DNA of 64,000 nt from Deltaproteobacteria bacterium (GTDB taxonomy: Bacteria; Desulfobacterota; Desulfobulbia; Desulfobulbales; JAGXFP01): the NCBI GenBank assembly GCA_020056965.1, contig JAGVGT010000047.1:1-64000 (forward strand). The letters run 5' to 3'. The notes beneath the pieces were generated by a model. That model made no database searches. It was not told the DNA's origin and worked only from the letters and a program-made list of their open reading frames with translations. Positions 1-8,709 of the stretch are shown in pieces (position 1 is the first letter of the stretch; every line of letters begins with the position of its first letter). Both the position numbers and the translations under genes were made by a program.

Positions 1-64
1 CAGGGCAGGCACGGGGGCCTGCCCCTACGACTGACCGCCGGAAGACCGAGATAGGAAACAAACC
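1..64. repeat. Short palindromic intergenic repeat at the left edge
   Basis: A hairpin (GGGCAGGC, short loop, GCCTGCCC) lies at about 3-23 in a GTAGGGGCAGG-type context. It looks like one of the dispersed palindromes of this genome. The window edge cuts its surroundings, so its full extent is unknown. Confidence 0.4.
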
Positions 65-127
65 ATGACCGACCCCACCTCCAAGACCCCACCGCATCAT
101 GGGACCGAAGTGTCGCCTTCATCATCT

Positions 128-1321
128 CTATTTTGCCGCCGGGGCCGCCTCGCCGCCCATGGTCTGTAGCGGCTGCCACATGCCCTGGGCCACCTGGTAA
201 ATGGTCACCGCCCCGCCCTGCAGATCGCCCTTGCCGTCGAAGGTGATCCGGGCGGTGACCCCGGCATGGTCGGTCTTGAGCAGTTCGGGGAGATACTTGG
301 CGGGTTCGGCGGAAGCGGCCCGCTGCATGGCCGCGATCATCACGTTGACCGCGTCATAGCAGTAAGGGGCGTAAAGCTGGATCGGCTGCTTGAAGCGCGC
401 CTCGTAGCGCTGGCGGAACTCGGCCCCGCCGGGCATCTGGCCCAGGGGCACGCCGGGCAGCGAGGCGTAAGCGCCTTCGGCCGCCGCGCCGCCCAGTTCG
501 ATCAGCTTGGGGGTATAGCCGCCGTCGCCCATCATGAATTTGGCCGGCAGTCCCAGCCCATGCATCTGCTTGAGCATCGGCCCGCCCTGCGGGTCCATGC
601 CGCCGAAGAAGATCAGCTCCGGTTTCTTGCCCTTGATCGAGGTCAAGAGGGAGGTGAAGTCCACCGCCTTGTCGGTGGTGTACTCGCGAGCGACAATCTC
701 GGCGCCGGAGGCCTGGGCCGACTTGACAAACTCATCGGCCAGCCCCTGCCCGTAGGCGGTGCGGTCGTCGATCACCGCGATCTTCTTGGCCTTGAGATTG
801 TCCACCGCAAACTGCCCCAGCACCTTACCCTGCTGGCCGTCGTTGGCCATGACCCGGAAGGCGGTCTTGTAGCCCTGGTTGGTGTAAGCCACCGCCGTGG
901 CCGAGGGGGAGATCTGGGGAATCCCGTTGTCGCTGTAGATCCGCGAGGCGGGAATGGTGGTGCCGGAATTGAGGTGGCCAACCACCCCGTTGACCTTGGC
1001 ATCGACCAGCTTCTGGGCGACGATGGTGGCGGTCTTGGGGTCGGTCTGGTCATCCTCGCTAAGCAATTCGAAGCGCGCCTTCCTGGTGCCGATCATGATC
1101 CCCTTGGCATTGGCATCATCGATGGCCATCCGAGTGCCGTACTCGTTGTCCTTGCCGATGTGGGCCTGGGGGCCGGTAAGCGGCGCCGAGGCGCCGATCT
1201 TGACCACTAGTTCACCACCGCCCTGGTTGGTGGCGGGGGCAGGGGTTTCGGACTTGCCGCAAGCAACGGCGGCGAAGGCAACGGCGGCCAGCATAAAAGT
1301 GGGGAGCTGTTTGAAGGACAT
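128..1321 (-). CDS. Branched-chain amino acid ABC transporter substrate-binding lipoprotein (LivK-like)
   Basis: 397 aa, typical for type-1 periplasmic binding proteins (Peripla_BP_6 family). A lipoprotein signal occupies residues 1-21, with lipobox AVAC and Cys21 as the lipidated residue. The mature part opens with KIGASAPLTGPQAHIGKD and carries the two-lobe pattern of LivJ/LivK proteins (SATAVAYTNQGYKTAFRV, later LIFFGGMDPQGG). It should bind an amino acid or similar small ligand in the periplasm and pass it to a LivHMGF permease. No permease gene lies within the 127 bases downstream that are visible, so the partner genes must be elsewhere. The ligand cannot be told from sequence alone. Confidence 0.9.
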   Translation of the reverse strand: MSFKQLPTFMLAAVAFAAVACGKSETPAPATNQGGGELVVKIGASAPLTGPQAHIGKDNEYGTRMAIDDANAKGIMIGTRKARFELLSEDDQTDPKTATIVAQKLVDAKVNGVVGHLNSGTTIPASRIYSDNGIPQISPSATAVAYTNQGYKTAFRVMANDGQQGKVLGQFAVDNLKAKKIAVIDDRTAYGQGLADEFVKSAQASGAEIVAREYTTDKAVDFTSLLTSIKGKKPELIFFGGMDPQGGPMLKQMHGLGLPAKFMMGDGGYTPKLIELGGAAAEGAYASLPGVPLGQMPGGAEFRQRYEARFKQPIQLYAPYCYDAVNVMIAAMQRAASAEPAKYLPELLKTDHAGVTARITFDGKGDLQGGAVTIYQVAQGMWQPLQTMGGEAAPAAK

Positions 1322-1672
1322 GAGGTCTTGACCTGCTTGGGTTAGTGGATTGACAACAAACCGCTAGGCCGGGGTCCGGCGCAGTGGCCGTTAATATACG
1401 ATTAACCGGAAATGGCCGCAAGCAGGAAAGGCTGGGGAAGAAAGGTCAGGGCAGCGGACGGCTCGGCGAGCCGTCCCTACCGTTGGGGCAAACGGGGAGC
1501 AGATCATGAATGCCCAGGTAGGGCGCTTTCGCCGAAAGCGCCGCAATCGGCTGGCACGGCCGCTGAGCTTGTTGTACGGTAGAGACCAAGAAAGCCACTC
1601 CAGTTGGCGATCCAGATAGCAGGCAGGGACCGTAACCGTATCCACCAAAATCAAATCTTCCCGGAGGCACAG
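1322..1672. repeat. Intergenic region with two perfect 21-bp palindromes
   Basis: No convincing gene. Two palindromes with 10-bp arms and a single central base lie at 1456-1476 (GGACGGCTCG arm) and 1522-1542 (GGCGCTTTCG arm), 45 bases apart. A decayed copy of the same arrangement is found at about 15128-15198. They resemble REP-like extragenic elements. The region also holds the start regions of the divergent LivK-like and PspC genes. Confidence 0.6.
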
Positions 1673-1876
1673 ATGCTTACCTGGCAAAATCTCAAGAACG
1701 TCAAAAAATCATCAACCGATAAATGGCTCGGGGGCGTTTGCGGCGGGATCGGCGCCGCCACCGGCATTCCGTCCTGGATGCTGCGGTCCGGTTTCCTCTT
1801 CTGCCTCCTGGCCTTTGGCGCCGGATTGCTGGTTTACCTGGTCCTGTGGATCTGCATCCCGCCAGAGGGGGCCTGA
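1673..1876 (+). CDS. PspC-domain small membrane protein
   Basis: 67 aa. The ATG at 1673 is chosen because a GGAGG-type ribosome site (about 1662-1667) sits at proper spacing; the longer upstream reading frame lacks one. The core LGGVCGGIGAATGIP is the PspC family signature. It is followed by one hydrophobic segment (about residues 32-60) ending IPPEGA. PspC proteins act in envelope-stress responses with PspA/PspB in enterobacteria, but stand-alone short PspC proteins are common and mostly uncharacterised. No pspA or pspB is nearby. The family call is firm, the role is not. Confidence 0.85.
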   Translation: MLTWQNLKNVKKSSTDKWLGGVCGGIGAATGIPSWMLRSGFLFCLLAFGAGLLVYLVLWICIPPEGA

Positions 1877-1894
1877 CTGACGGACTGTGTCCAC

Positions 1895-1922
1895 ACGGTG
1901 ACCGACCAAGGTCGGTCACCGT
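1895..1922 (+). terminator. Hairpin after the PspC gene, possible terminator
   Basis: An inverted repeat with 13-base arms (ACGGTGACCGACC / GGTCGGTCACCGT) separated by two bases lies 18 bases after the PspC stop. Only two T residues follow, so intrinsic termination is plausible but not certain. Confidence 0.5.
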
Positions 1923-2177
1923 TTACATGGACTCCGAGAAAGCGAGGGGCTGATTTGGGGAACTGAGTATTGCGTCACCGGAACTCCAAAGTTCTTTACT
2001 TTGCCGGAAGGAACATATCATTCTATTTCTGACGGCAAAAAAGAATATAGCGAACCTCACCAAACTGATTTTGGATATTATTTTTTAATCTTAATTAGTT
2101 AGCGAGGCCGAGCACCAAACTGCTGGTCAGAACAAAGAGGGAAATTGGTGCCAATTTTGAGCACAAATGAGGATTTT
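1923..2177. other. AT-rich intergenic stretch with a start-less reading frame
   Basis: This region is clearly more AT-rich than its surroundings. One plus-strand frame is open for about 60 codons up to a TAG at 2099-2101 and reads as natural-looking peptide (for example LPEGTYHSISDGKKEYSEP), but it has no start codon. It may be the relic of a lost gene. I do not recognise the family. The promoter of the Ig-repeat lipoprotein gene must also be here. Confidence 0.3.
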
Positions 2178-4703
2178 ATGGCAACCAAGGGAACCTGCCT
2201 TCTCGGCTTGATTTGCGGGGTGTTAGTGCTGAGTCTTCTGGCTGGCTGCGGGGGAGGAGACGGCGGTGTAACCGGTGTGCCCCTGGCATCCATCGAAGTC
2301 ACGCCAGCAAACTCGAGTATGGCGACCGGAACGACCCGGCAGTTTGTCGCCACGGGCATCTTTTCTGATGCCACCAGAGCTGACCTGACCGCCTCGGTCT
2401 CCTGGAGCAGTGCAGACTCCTTGATAGCAACGATCGATAATTCGGCCGGATCCGGTGGTCTTGTCACAGCCGTTTCCGCCGGATCAACCACCATTCACGC
2501 ATCCTCGGGAAACATCGAAGGCAGCACCGCACTGACAGTAACAACTGCCAGCCTGGTAACCATCGAGGTGACGCCGACAGCACAGAGAATCGCCCTGGAA
2601 ACTGTCCAACAGTTTACCGCCATCGGGATCTTTTCCGACAAATCCACCCAGGACTTGACGACTGCAGTATCATGGAGTTCATCTGTTCCGGCTGTCGCCA
2701 TCATAAGCAATGCTGCGGGCACCAACGGATTGGCGACATCAGTTGCCGCCGGCTCGACCACCATCACCGCGACCTTCGGGGGAGAATCCGGCAGCACGAC
2801 CCTTACCGTAACGGCGGCGACCTTGACGGCTGTCGAGGTGACGCCGACCAATCCGAGCATCGCGCTGGGAACGCACCGGCAGTTCAATGCTACGGGGATT
2901 TTCTCTGATGACACCCGACAAGACCTTACGGCAGACGCAACCTGGAGTTCTTCTGCCGCGACCGTCGCAACGATAAGCGACGCCGGCCTGGCAACCGGAG
3001 CTGGGGCCGGCACCTCCACCATTACAGCCTCTTTTGGCGGCATGTCGGGGGCGACGACTTTAACCGTGACGGCGGCAACCCTCCTCGCCATCGAAGTCAC
3101 GCCGCTCAATCCGAGCCTTGCCCTTGGGGTAAGTTTGCAGTTCGCTGCCACCGGGACCTATTCGGACAATACCAGTCAGGACCTTACCCGCGAAGTAAAC
3201 TGGCTTTCCTCAAGTCCTGGGGTCGTCTCGATCAGCAATGCGACAGGTTCCAACGGACTGGCCGGTTCCGTGGCGGTCGGCACGACGACCGTCACGGCGA
3301 TATTGGGAGGCTTCCAAGGAAGCACCACCCTTACGGTAACATCCGCCACGCTGATCGCTATCGATGTGGAACCGGCCAGCCCGAGCATCAGCGTGGGGAT
3401 CCCCCAGCAGTTCATCGCCATCGCGACCTTTTCCGATAATACCGTCCGGGACATAACGACCGAAGCGACCTGGGGGTCGTCGGCGCCGTCGGTGGCAACC
3501 GTCAGCAATGCTGCGGATTCCAAGGGGCTGGCCACCACCCTCACCTCTGGTTCTACCACGATCACGGCGTCTCTCGGCAGCGTTTCGGGGAACACCCTCT
3601 TAACGTTAACCAACCCCACCCTGCTCGCCATAGAGGTAACCCCACCTGATCCGACCATTCCCAACGCCCTGAGCCAACAATTTATAGCAACAGGAATCTA
3701 TTCAGACGATTCCGTCTTGGATCTGACCCCGCTGGCAACATGGAGTTCTTCGGCCAATGATATTGCGACCATCAGCAATGAGGCGAGTTCCACGGGACTC
3801 GCGACGGCCGTTAACCCCGGTACCGTCACCATCACAGCATCGTTTGGCGGCCTATCGGGAAGCACAACCCTCAGCGTGACCCAGGTAACATTGGCATCGA
3901 TTGCAGTGACGCCCGCCAATCAGAGCATCGCCACCGGGACGAGCCAGCAGTTTGTCGCGATCGGAACCTATTCCGACAGCTCTACCCTGGAGATAACGAG
4001 GTTAGTGAACTGGAGCTCAACTATCCCCGCCGTGGCGGTCATCAGCAATGCGGATAACCAAAAGGGGATGGCGACCGGGGTAAGCGCCGGTTTAACCTCC
4101 ATCACCGCCGCATTTGGGAGCATCGCCTCCAATAGCGCCACACTGACGGTAACCTCGGCTATCCTCCAATCCATCGCGATAACGCCGGCCGCTAAGACAA
4201 TTGCCCTGGACTCGCGCCAGCAGTTTACCGCGACCGGTAATTTTTCGGATGGCAGCACGCAGGACCTGACCGGATTGGTGACTTGGGGCTCTGCAGATAG
4301 CACCGTCGCAAAAATAAGCAACGCTACCAGTACCCGAGGGTTGGCAACAAGCCTCAGCGTCGGTTCGACCACCATCACCGCCACGTTTGCCGGCATAACC
4401 GGGGAAACCACCCTGACCGTCATTGTGGCAACGCTCGAATCCATTGTGGTAACGCCGGCAGACCCGCGCCTTGCCGCCGGGGCGAGCCAGCAGTTCACCG
4501 CGACCGGAATGTTCACCGGCGCTATCGTTCAGGACCTGACCAAATCGGTGAAATGGAGTTCTTCGAACAAGAACGCCGCGACCATCAGTAACGGCCTTGG
4601 CACGAGGGGGCTGGCGAGGACCAAGGTCGCAGGGGAGACCACCATCAGTGCGAAGAAACCGAATACGGCAATCACCGGCTCCACCACCCTGATGGTGGAG
4701 TGA
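2178..4703 (+). CDS. Surface lipoprotein with nine bacterial Ig-like (BIg2) repeats
   Basis: 841 aa from the ATG at 2178, preferred over 2145 because TGAGGA lies just upstream and the lipoprotein signal starts here. The lipobox LAGC gives Cys24, followed by a Gly-rich linker. The rest is nine tandem repeats of about 90 residues. Each has the pattern L.xIEVTPxxxSIAxGT.QQF.ATG.FSD, then W.SS......I.N..G...GLAT....G.TTITA..GG..GSTTLTVT. This matches invasin/intimin-type BIg2 modules, which build rod-like extracellular stalks. No catalytic or sortase domain is present. Likely anchored in the outer membrane, with a role in adhesion or surface layering inferred only from architecture. Confidence 0.88.
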   Translation: MATKGTCLLGLICGVLVLSLLAGCGGGDGGVTGVPLASIEVTPANSSMATGTTRQFVATGIFSDATRADLTASVSWSSADSLIATIDNSAGSGGLVTAVSAGSTTIHASSGNIEGSTALTVTTASLVTIEVTPTAQRIALETVQQFTAIGIFSDKSTQDLTTAVSWSSSVPAVAIISNAAGTNGLATSVAAGSTTITATFGGESGSTTLTVTAATLTAVEVTPTNPSIALGTHRQFNATGIFSDDTRQDLTADATWSSSAATVATISDAGLATGAGAGTSTITASFGGMSGATTLTVTAATLLAIEVTPLNPSLALGVSLQFAATGTYSDNTSQDLTREVNWLSSSPGVVSISNATGSNGLAGSVAVGTTTVTAILGGFQGSTTLTVTSATLIAIDVEPASPSISVGIPQQFIAIATFSDNTVRDITTEATWGSSAPSVATVSNAADSKGLATTLTSGSTTITASLGSVSGNTLLTLTNPTLLAIEVTPPDPTIPNALSQQFIATGIYSDDSVLDLTPLATWSSSANDIATISNEASSTGLATAVNPGTVTITASFGGLSGSTTLSVTQVTLASIAVTPANQSIATGTSQQFVAIGTYSDSSTLEITRLVNWSSTIPAVAVISNADNQKGMATGVSAGLTSITAAFGSIASNSATLTVTSAILQSIAITPAAKTIALDSRQQFTATGNFSDGSTQDLTGLVTWGSADSTVAKISNATSTRGLATSLSVGSTTITATFAGITGETTLTVIVATLESIVVTPADPRLAAGASQQFTATGMFTGAIVQDLTKSVKWSSSNKNAATISNGLGTRGLARTKVAGETTISAKKPNTAITGSTTLMVE

Positions 4704-5090
4704 CGCTAGACGGCCGCGTTTACAAAGCGAATGCACAGGAGGCCGACTGGTTGATTAACGACAAGGGCGGCCATTTGGCCGTCCTTATTTTATGGCCCCT
4801 CAGCAGCAATGGCAGTAATCGTAAGGCGCAACCCGCTGCCAGCTAGTGTAGGGCGACAATAAGCGCAGCGCATTGCGCCGGATGAGTAATGCACGGACAT
4901 TGCAACAACCCGGGAAATTCCTGGAACAGGAATACTTATTCACCCGTAGTGCGTCAGATGTCGCCCCCGCCAGAGCAGCAAACCTCCGGAAGCGGCCAGT
5001 TAGACAAGACCACACCCTACCGGTTACCCGGCAGGGTGCTTGCTACTTCGCCGCCGCAGGAAGTTCAGCACCCTGCCCTTATCGTCGGTT
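4704..5090. repeat. Intergenic region with a dispersed repeat and two hairpins
   Basis: No gene seen. Apart from the terminator at 4763-4790 it holds a 40-base element at 4848-4887 (GTAGGGCG ... GCGCCGGATGAGT), whose reverse-complement relative lies at 48082-48119. A hairpin at 5013-5039 (CACCCTACCGG / CCGGCAGGGTG, one mismatch) lies downstream of the minus-strand cytochrome gene and may end its transcript, though the T tract on that strand is weak. Confidence 0.55.
4763..4790 (+). terminator. Rho-independent terminator of the Ig-repeat lipoprotein gene
   Basis: Stem AAGGGCGGCC / GGCCGTCCTT (one G-U pair), loop ATTT, followed by ATTTTAT. It lies 60 bases after the stop codon at 4703. Confidence 0.8.
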
Positions 5091-5441
5091 TTACTTTGCC
5101 GGTTTGGCCGTCAAGGTTTCCATGTAGGCCAGCAAATCCTGCATTTCCTCGCCTTTCGGATCAATGGCGGTGCCGCCCAAGGGTTTTTCGATACAGACGT
5201 TGACGATATCGGCCACGTTAGTCTTAGTCATGCCCATAATGTGCAGTTTCTTGCGATTGAACAGATCCGCGCCCAGATTTTCCCCGCCCGCGTGGCAACT
5301 CTGGCAGCTTTTGCCGGTGGTGCCGCCGCCCAGGGTCGGACTTTCAAACAGGGCCTTGCCCTTATCAACGTTCCCGGCCTTGGCTGGAGACCAACCACCT
5401 GCCACAACCAACGCTGTTGCCAGAATGAAGATCTTTTTCAT
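5091..5441 (-). CDS. Periplasmic monohaem class I c-type cytochrome
   Basis: 116 aa. A signal peptide (MKKIFILATALVVAG..., cleavage near AKA-GN, about residue 22) targets it to the periplasm. One haem-binding motif CQSCH is present, and a Met near the C-terminus (AYMETL) could be the axial ligand. Length and layout match small class I cytochromes such as cytochrome c6/c-551-like electron carriers. It stands alone between convergent and divergent neighbours, so its redox partner cannot be named. Confidence 0.87.
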   Translation of the reverse strand: MKKIFILATALVVAGGWSPAKAGNVDKGKALFESPTLGGGTTGKSCQSCHAGGENLGADLFNRKKLHIMGMTKTNVADIVNVCIEKPLGGTAIDPKGEEMQDLLAYMETLTAKPAK

Positions 5442-5874
5442 ATCACGCTCCTTCTTTGCTGATGGGTTTATCCGACGATATCGCCTGGTTGCCGCAGTTT
5501 ACTGATCTCAACAATCCACCGATGGCTGCCTGCCCTGACCGGCCGGACTGTCATAAATACCTCTACCGGTACAGGTTATACCTAAACCTTCATGGTCGTA
5601 AATAGTCGCCCCGAAAAAGACCTTTTCGGCAACCAAAATGTGCAGAGGGGCGCTAAGAGGTCAGCTTTTAGACCTTTGTGGCGCCGGCGCTTTATCGTTG
5701 TAGGTTTTGCGCCCAGCACACCAGGCCAGGGCGACAAATGGGGGGGTAATGAATTTAACAAAAAGTGGGAACCCAGCCGGCAACGAAAACAAAAGTCATG
5801 GATTTCCCGAACGGCCCGATGGTAATCTTGGTTTCAAGCTTTTGCTGTCCTACAGCCATCAGGTGGAGCCTCTC
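5442..5874. other. Long intergenic region before the FecR-like gene
   Basis: No supported gene. Short open frames at 5592-5825 and upstream of 5875 lack ribosome sites and recognisable products. A small stem (CCGAAAA / TTTTCGG) lies at about 5611-5629, and an imperfect one around GGTC...GACC at 5669-5686. The region carries the start signals of the divergent cytochrome and FecR-domain genes and could hold a structured leader; I cannot match it to a known riboswitch. Confidence 0.3.
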
Positions 5875-6327
5875 ATGAAAAAAACCCTCATTTTGCACTG
5901 TCTGTTCCTGCTGGCGGTCACGGCCGGCAACGCCATGGCGGAAGAGCGGCAGATCGGCAAGGTCAAGGCGCTTCGGGGCCTGGTGTCGATCATCCGGGAC
6001 GGTCGGACTATTCCAGCCTTCCCCAACAAGGCAGTCCTGCTCAGCGACGTGATCATCACCGGTTCGGACGGGGCGGTGGGAATCCTGCTCGATGACAACA
6101 CCCTCCTGTCCATGGGGCCGATCAGCCGGATCTCCATGAATAAATTCGATTTCTCCCCGGCCACCAATCAGTACGCGATGCGCCTCGGGATGCAGCAGGG
6201 CAGTTTCGTCTACCGTTCCGGGCTGCTCGGCAAACTGGCGCCGCACGCGGTCACCATGGACACCCCGGTCGGGACCATCAGCATGCTCAAGGATTCAAAT
6301 TTCATGGCGAAATTCTCCGAAGAATAA
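5875..6327 (+). CDS. FecR-domain secreted protein
   Basis: 150 aa. The ATG at 5875 follows AGGTGGA and opens a clear signal peptide (MKKTLILHCLFLLAVTAGNAMA), cleaved about residue 22. The mature part (KVKALRGLVSIIRDG, ITGSDGAVGILLDDNTLLSMGP, GSFVYRSG, VTMDTPVGTI) matches the periplasmic FecR fold seen in many stand-alone proteins, where a threshold of repeats presents a scaffold or ligand-binding surface. It lacks the N-terminal anti-sigma part of true FecR. It is followed after about 100 bases by an OmpA-like lipoprotein gene, a pairing common in proteobacteria, so an envelope role is likely. Confidence 0.8.
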   Translation: MKKTLILHCLFLLAVTAGNAMAEERQIGKVKALRGLVSIIRDGRTIPAFPNKAVLLSDVIITGSDGAVGILLDDNTLLSMGPISRISMNKFDFSPATNQYAMRLGMQQGSFVYRSGLLGKLAPHAVTMDTPVGTISMLKDSNFMAKFSEE

Positions 6328-6430
6328 CCAGTCTGCACCAGGTGATGGTTTTAAACTTTCCAGTGTATGGGTGGAGTAGCAAGGGTTGTTCCGGACGCGC
6401 CGTTTTCCCTGTCTCAAGGAGGATAAATTG

Positions 6431-7027
6431 ATGAAATCGCACCTGCCTCTTCTGCTGTTGGCGCCGCTGCTGCTGATCGGTTGCGCCGCCAAGCAGAACC
6501 TGATCGTGCTGACCCCGGACAATAGCGGCCGGGCCGGCGCCCTGGAATTGAACAACGCGGCGGGCAAGGCCGTGATCGAGGAGGGCGGTAAGGCGGTAAC
6601 TCTGGCCAGCCGCCAATCCCGGCCAGAGCAGGCCAGTCTCTCCGAAGCCGAGCGGACCAGTCTGTTTGGCGAGGCCCTGGCGGTGCAACCCCTGCCCCCG
6701 GTTTCCTATGCCCTGACCTTCGAGTTTGGCGCCGATGCGCTCACCCCGGCCTCCCAGGAAACGATCCCGAAAATCCTGGCCGCCATCAAGGAGCGAGATT
6801 CCTTGGACATCAAGGTGATCGGCCACACCGACCGGGTCGGCGAGGAGGCCTTTAACCATGCGCTGGGCCTGGAAAGAGCGGTTGTGATCCGGGATATTTT
6901 GATCGCCCAAGGGGTCGAGGCGGGGGCGATCAGCGCGCTCTCCTACGGCGAGGGCGATCCCCTGGTGGTCACTGACGATAATGTCCCGGAACCGCAGAAT
7001 CGCCGGGTGGAGGTGGTAGTCCGCTGA
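6431..7027 (+). CDS. OmpA-family peptidoglycan-associated lipoprotein
   Basis: 198 aa from the ATG at 6431, which follows AAGGAGG (6416-6422). A lipoprotein signal ends at LIGC (Cys18). The C-terminal half (from about residue 95) is an OmpA/Pal-type peptidoglycan-binding domain: LTFEFGADALTP, then IKVIGHTDRVGEEAFNHALG with the Asp and Arg used to bind diaminopimelate, ending PQNRRVEVVVR. It should tether the outer membrane to peptidoglycan. It lies just downstream of the FecR-domain gene, probably in one transcript. Confidence 0.88.
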   Translation: MKSHLPLLLLAPLLLIGCAAKQNLIVLTPDNSGRAGALELNNAAGKAVIEEGGKAVTLASRQSRPEQASLSEAERTSLFGEALAVQPLPPVSYALTFEFGADALTPASQETIPKILAAIKERDSLDIKVIGHTDRVGEEAFNHALGLERAVVIRDILIAQGVEAGAISALSYGEGDPLVVTDDNVPEPQNRRVEVVVR

Positions 7028-7106
7028 GAAAATTTGGGCCGCATCAAGCACCAGTCCTCTAGGAACATAGGCGGCAGGCAATCAGTAGACCTGATCGGGA
7101 GACCTC

Positions 7107-7889
7107 ATGACCACGCGGGCAATTTGGAAGGGGGTAATCAGCCTCGGGGAGAGTTTGGTCCCGGTAAAATTTTATGCCGCGGTTGAGGAAAAGGGGGTCC
7201 ACTTCCGGCTGCTGCACGGGCAAGACCTGACCCCGGTCAGCCAGGAAATGGTCCACCCCGAAACCAATGAAATCGTCCCGGCCGAGGCAATCCGACACGG
7301 CTATGCGACTGAGGACGGCCGCCTGGTCATCCTGAGCGAAGAGGAGTTGCACGGCCTCGAACCAGAACCCTCCCACGCTATCGGAATCCTCACTTTTCTG
7401 CCCGCCGCCACCATTGATCACCGCTGGCATGAGCGCCCCTATTTTCTCGGCCCGGATGGCGAGGCGGCCGCCTATTCCGCCCTGATTGAGGCCCTTGACG
7501 GCACCGGGACCGAGGCACTGGCCCGCTGGGTGATGCGGAACAAGGAGTATTTCGGGGTCTTGCGGCTACGGGAAGGCTATCCGCTAATGGTCACCCTCCG
7601 GTATGCCGAAGAGGTCGTCGAACTGGCGAATCTGCAGATCCCGGCCGGCCGGGAAATCGACCCCAGGGAGTTGGCAATGGCCGGACAACTGGTCGCGATG
7701 ATGGCCGACACCTTTGATCCCCACCAATATCGTGATGAATTCCGGCAGCGGGTCTTGGATTTTATTAATGCCAAGGCCGGCGGCAAGATCATCCCCTTGC
7801 GGCCGCCGCCTCCCCCCAAAGCCACCCAAGATTTAAAAGAGGCCTTGGAGGCGAGTCTGCGAGGGGCCAAGGAGCGCTACCGTGGTTGA
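7107..7889 (+). CDS. ku: Ku-family DNA end-binding protein (first of two)
   Basis: 260 aa, typical of bacterial Ku. It opens RAIWKGVISLGESLVPVKFYAA and carries the central EEL..LEPE and YFLGPDG...YSALIEAL segments of the Ku core barrel. It should form a ring on double-strand DNA ends and recruit LigD for non-homologous end joining. The C-terminal tail is short and proline/lysine rich (RPPPPPK). It overlaps a second, divergent ku gene by 8 bases, and ligD faces it about 1.1 kb away, so the two products may act as a heterodimer. Confidence 0.93.
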   Translation: MTTRAIWKGVISLGESLVPVKFYAAVEEKGVHFRLLHGQDLTPVSQEMVHPETNEIVPAEAIRHGYATEDGRLVILSEEELHGLEPEPSHAIGILTFLPAATIDHRWHERPYFLGPDGEAAAYSALIEALDGTGTEALARWVMRNKEYFGVLRLREGYPLMVTLRYAEEVVELANLQIPAGREIDPRELAMAGQLVAMMADTFDPHQYRDEFRQRVLDFINAKAGGKIIPLRPPPPPKATQDLKEALEASLRGAKERYRG

Positions 7890-8709
7890 GCCGGAAGAAC
7901 CTAGCGCCCCGAGCGGCTCATTCTGGTCCGGCACCATCACCTTCGGCCTGGTCAGCATTGCGGTGGATTTCTATTCCGCCCAGCGGCCCAAAACGGCCCA
8001 GCTAAAGATGGTGGACCGGCACGGGGGCGGTCTGCACCGGCGCTATTTCTGTCCCCGTGACCACCAGCCGGTGGGCGGGGAGGAGATTGTGCGCGGCTAC
8101 GAGATCGAGGCGGGCAGATATATCGTGGTCGCCGATGAAGAACTTGCAGCCCTGGAACCAAAGAAGTCGCGGGAGATCGATCTGCGCTGTTTTGTCGAGG
8201 CGGCTGAAGTGGACCCCGCCTATTTTCAGCACGCCTACTTCCTGGTCCCGGCCGGGGCGGTCAACAAGGCCTACCGGTTGCTGGCCGAAATCATGGAACG
8301 GCAGGGGCGGGTCGGGATCGCCACCTTTGTCATGCGCGAGCGGGAACACCTGGTGGCGATCCTCGCCGAGGGCGGCGTCCTGCGGGCGGAGACCCTGCGC
8401 TTTGCCGATGAGCTCCGCAGGCCGGAGAGCATCGGTCTGCCCCCGCTAACCAAGGCGCCAGCGTCCATGGTCAAGCGCTTCAGCCGGGAGATTGAACGGC
8501 TCCGGCAAAAAGAATTTGACCCGGACCTGTTGCACGATCGGCACGCGCACCGGCTGCTCGATCTGGTGCGGGACAAGCTGGCGGCGGGTACGGATGTGGT
8601 GGAGAAACCGGCCGAAGCCCCCGGCGAAGGCGCGGAGATTATCGATTTGATGGCGATTATTAAGGAGCGGTTCCGGGCCGAGAAGAAGGAGGCATTGCCA
8701 GGTGGCTAG
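7882..8709 (+). CDS. ku: Ku-family DNA end-binding protein (second of two)
   Basis: 275 aa, starting at GTG 7882 inside the end of the first ku gene (8-base overlap, translational coupling likely). The Ku core is clear: GSFWSGTITFGLVSIAVDFYSA, then HRRYFCPRDHQPV, IVVADEELAALEPK, and AYFLVPAGAVNKAYRLLAEIM. The sequence differs widely from its neighbour, so this is an old paralogue and not a recent tandem copy. The C-terminal helical tail (IIDLMAIIKERFRAEKKEA) is longer and basic, which in other Ku proteins contacts LigD or DNA. Paired Ku genes exist in rhizobia, where heterodimers form; the same is inferred here. Confidence 0.92.
   Translation: MVEPEEPSAPSGSFWSGTITFGLVSIAVDFYSAQRPKTAQLKMVDRHGGGLHRRYFCPRDHQPVGGEEIVRGYEIEAGRYIVVADEELAALEPKKSREIDLRCFVEAAEVDPAYFQHAYFLVPAGAVNKAYRLLAEIMERQGRVGIATFVMREREHLVAILAEGGVLRAETLRFADELRRPESIGLPPLTKAPASMVKRFSREIERLRQKEFDPDLLHDRHAHRLLDLVRDKLAAGTDVVEKPAEAPGEGAEIIDLMAIIKERFRAEKKEALPGG

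Noticed and set aside
65-169. 34-codon plus-strand frame (MTDPTSKTPPHHGTE) with AGGAAAC before it
   Set aside because: It runs into the antisense of the LivK-like gene end, has no recognisable product and could be a chance frame.
266-1210. 314-codon plus-strand frame opposite the LivK-like gene
   Set aside because: Antisense frame kept open by GC-rich codon bias; His/Gly/Arg-rich product without family features.
2495-3151. Long minus-strand frames inside the Ig-repeat gene (also 3176-3664, 3968-4516, 4092-4736)
   Set aside because: They mirror the repeat structure of the sense gene; no ribosome sites and no sensible product.
5600-5740. A c-di-GMP or other riboswitch before the FecR gene
   Set aside because: Some hairpins are visible, but none of the known conserved core sequences could be matched.
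5592-5825. 77-codon frame upstream of the FecR gene
   Set aside because: No ribosome site and no natural composition; probably chance.
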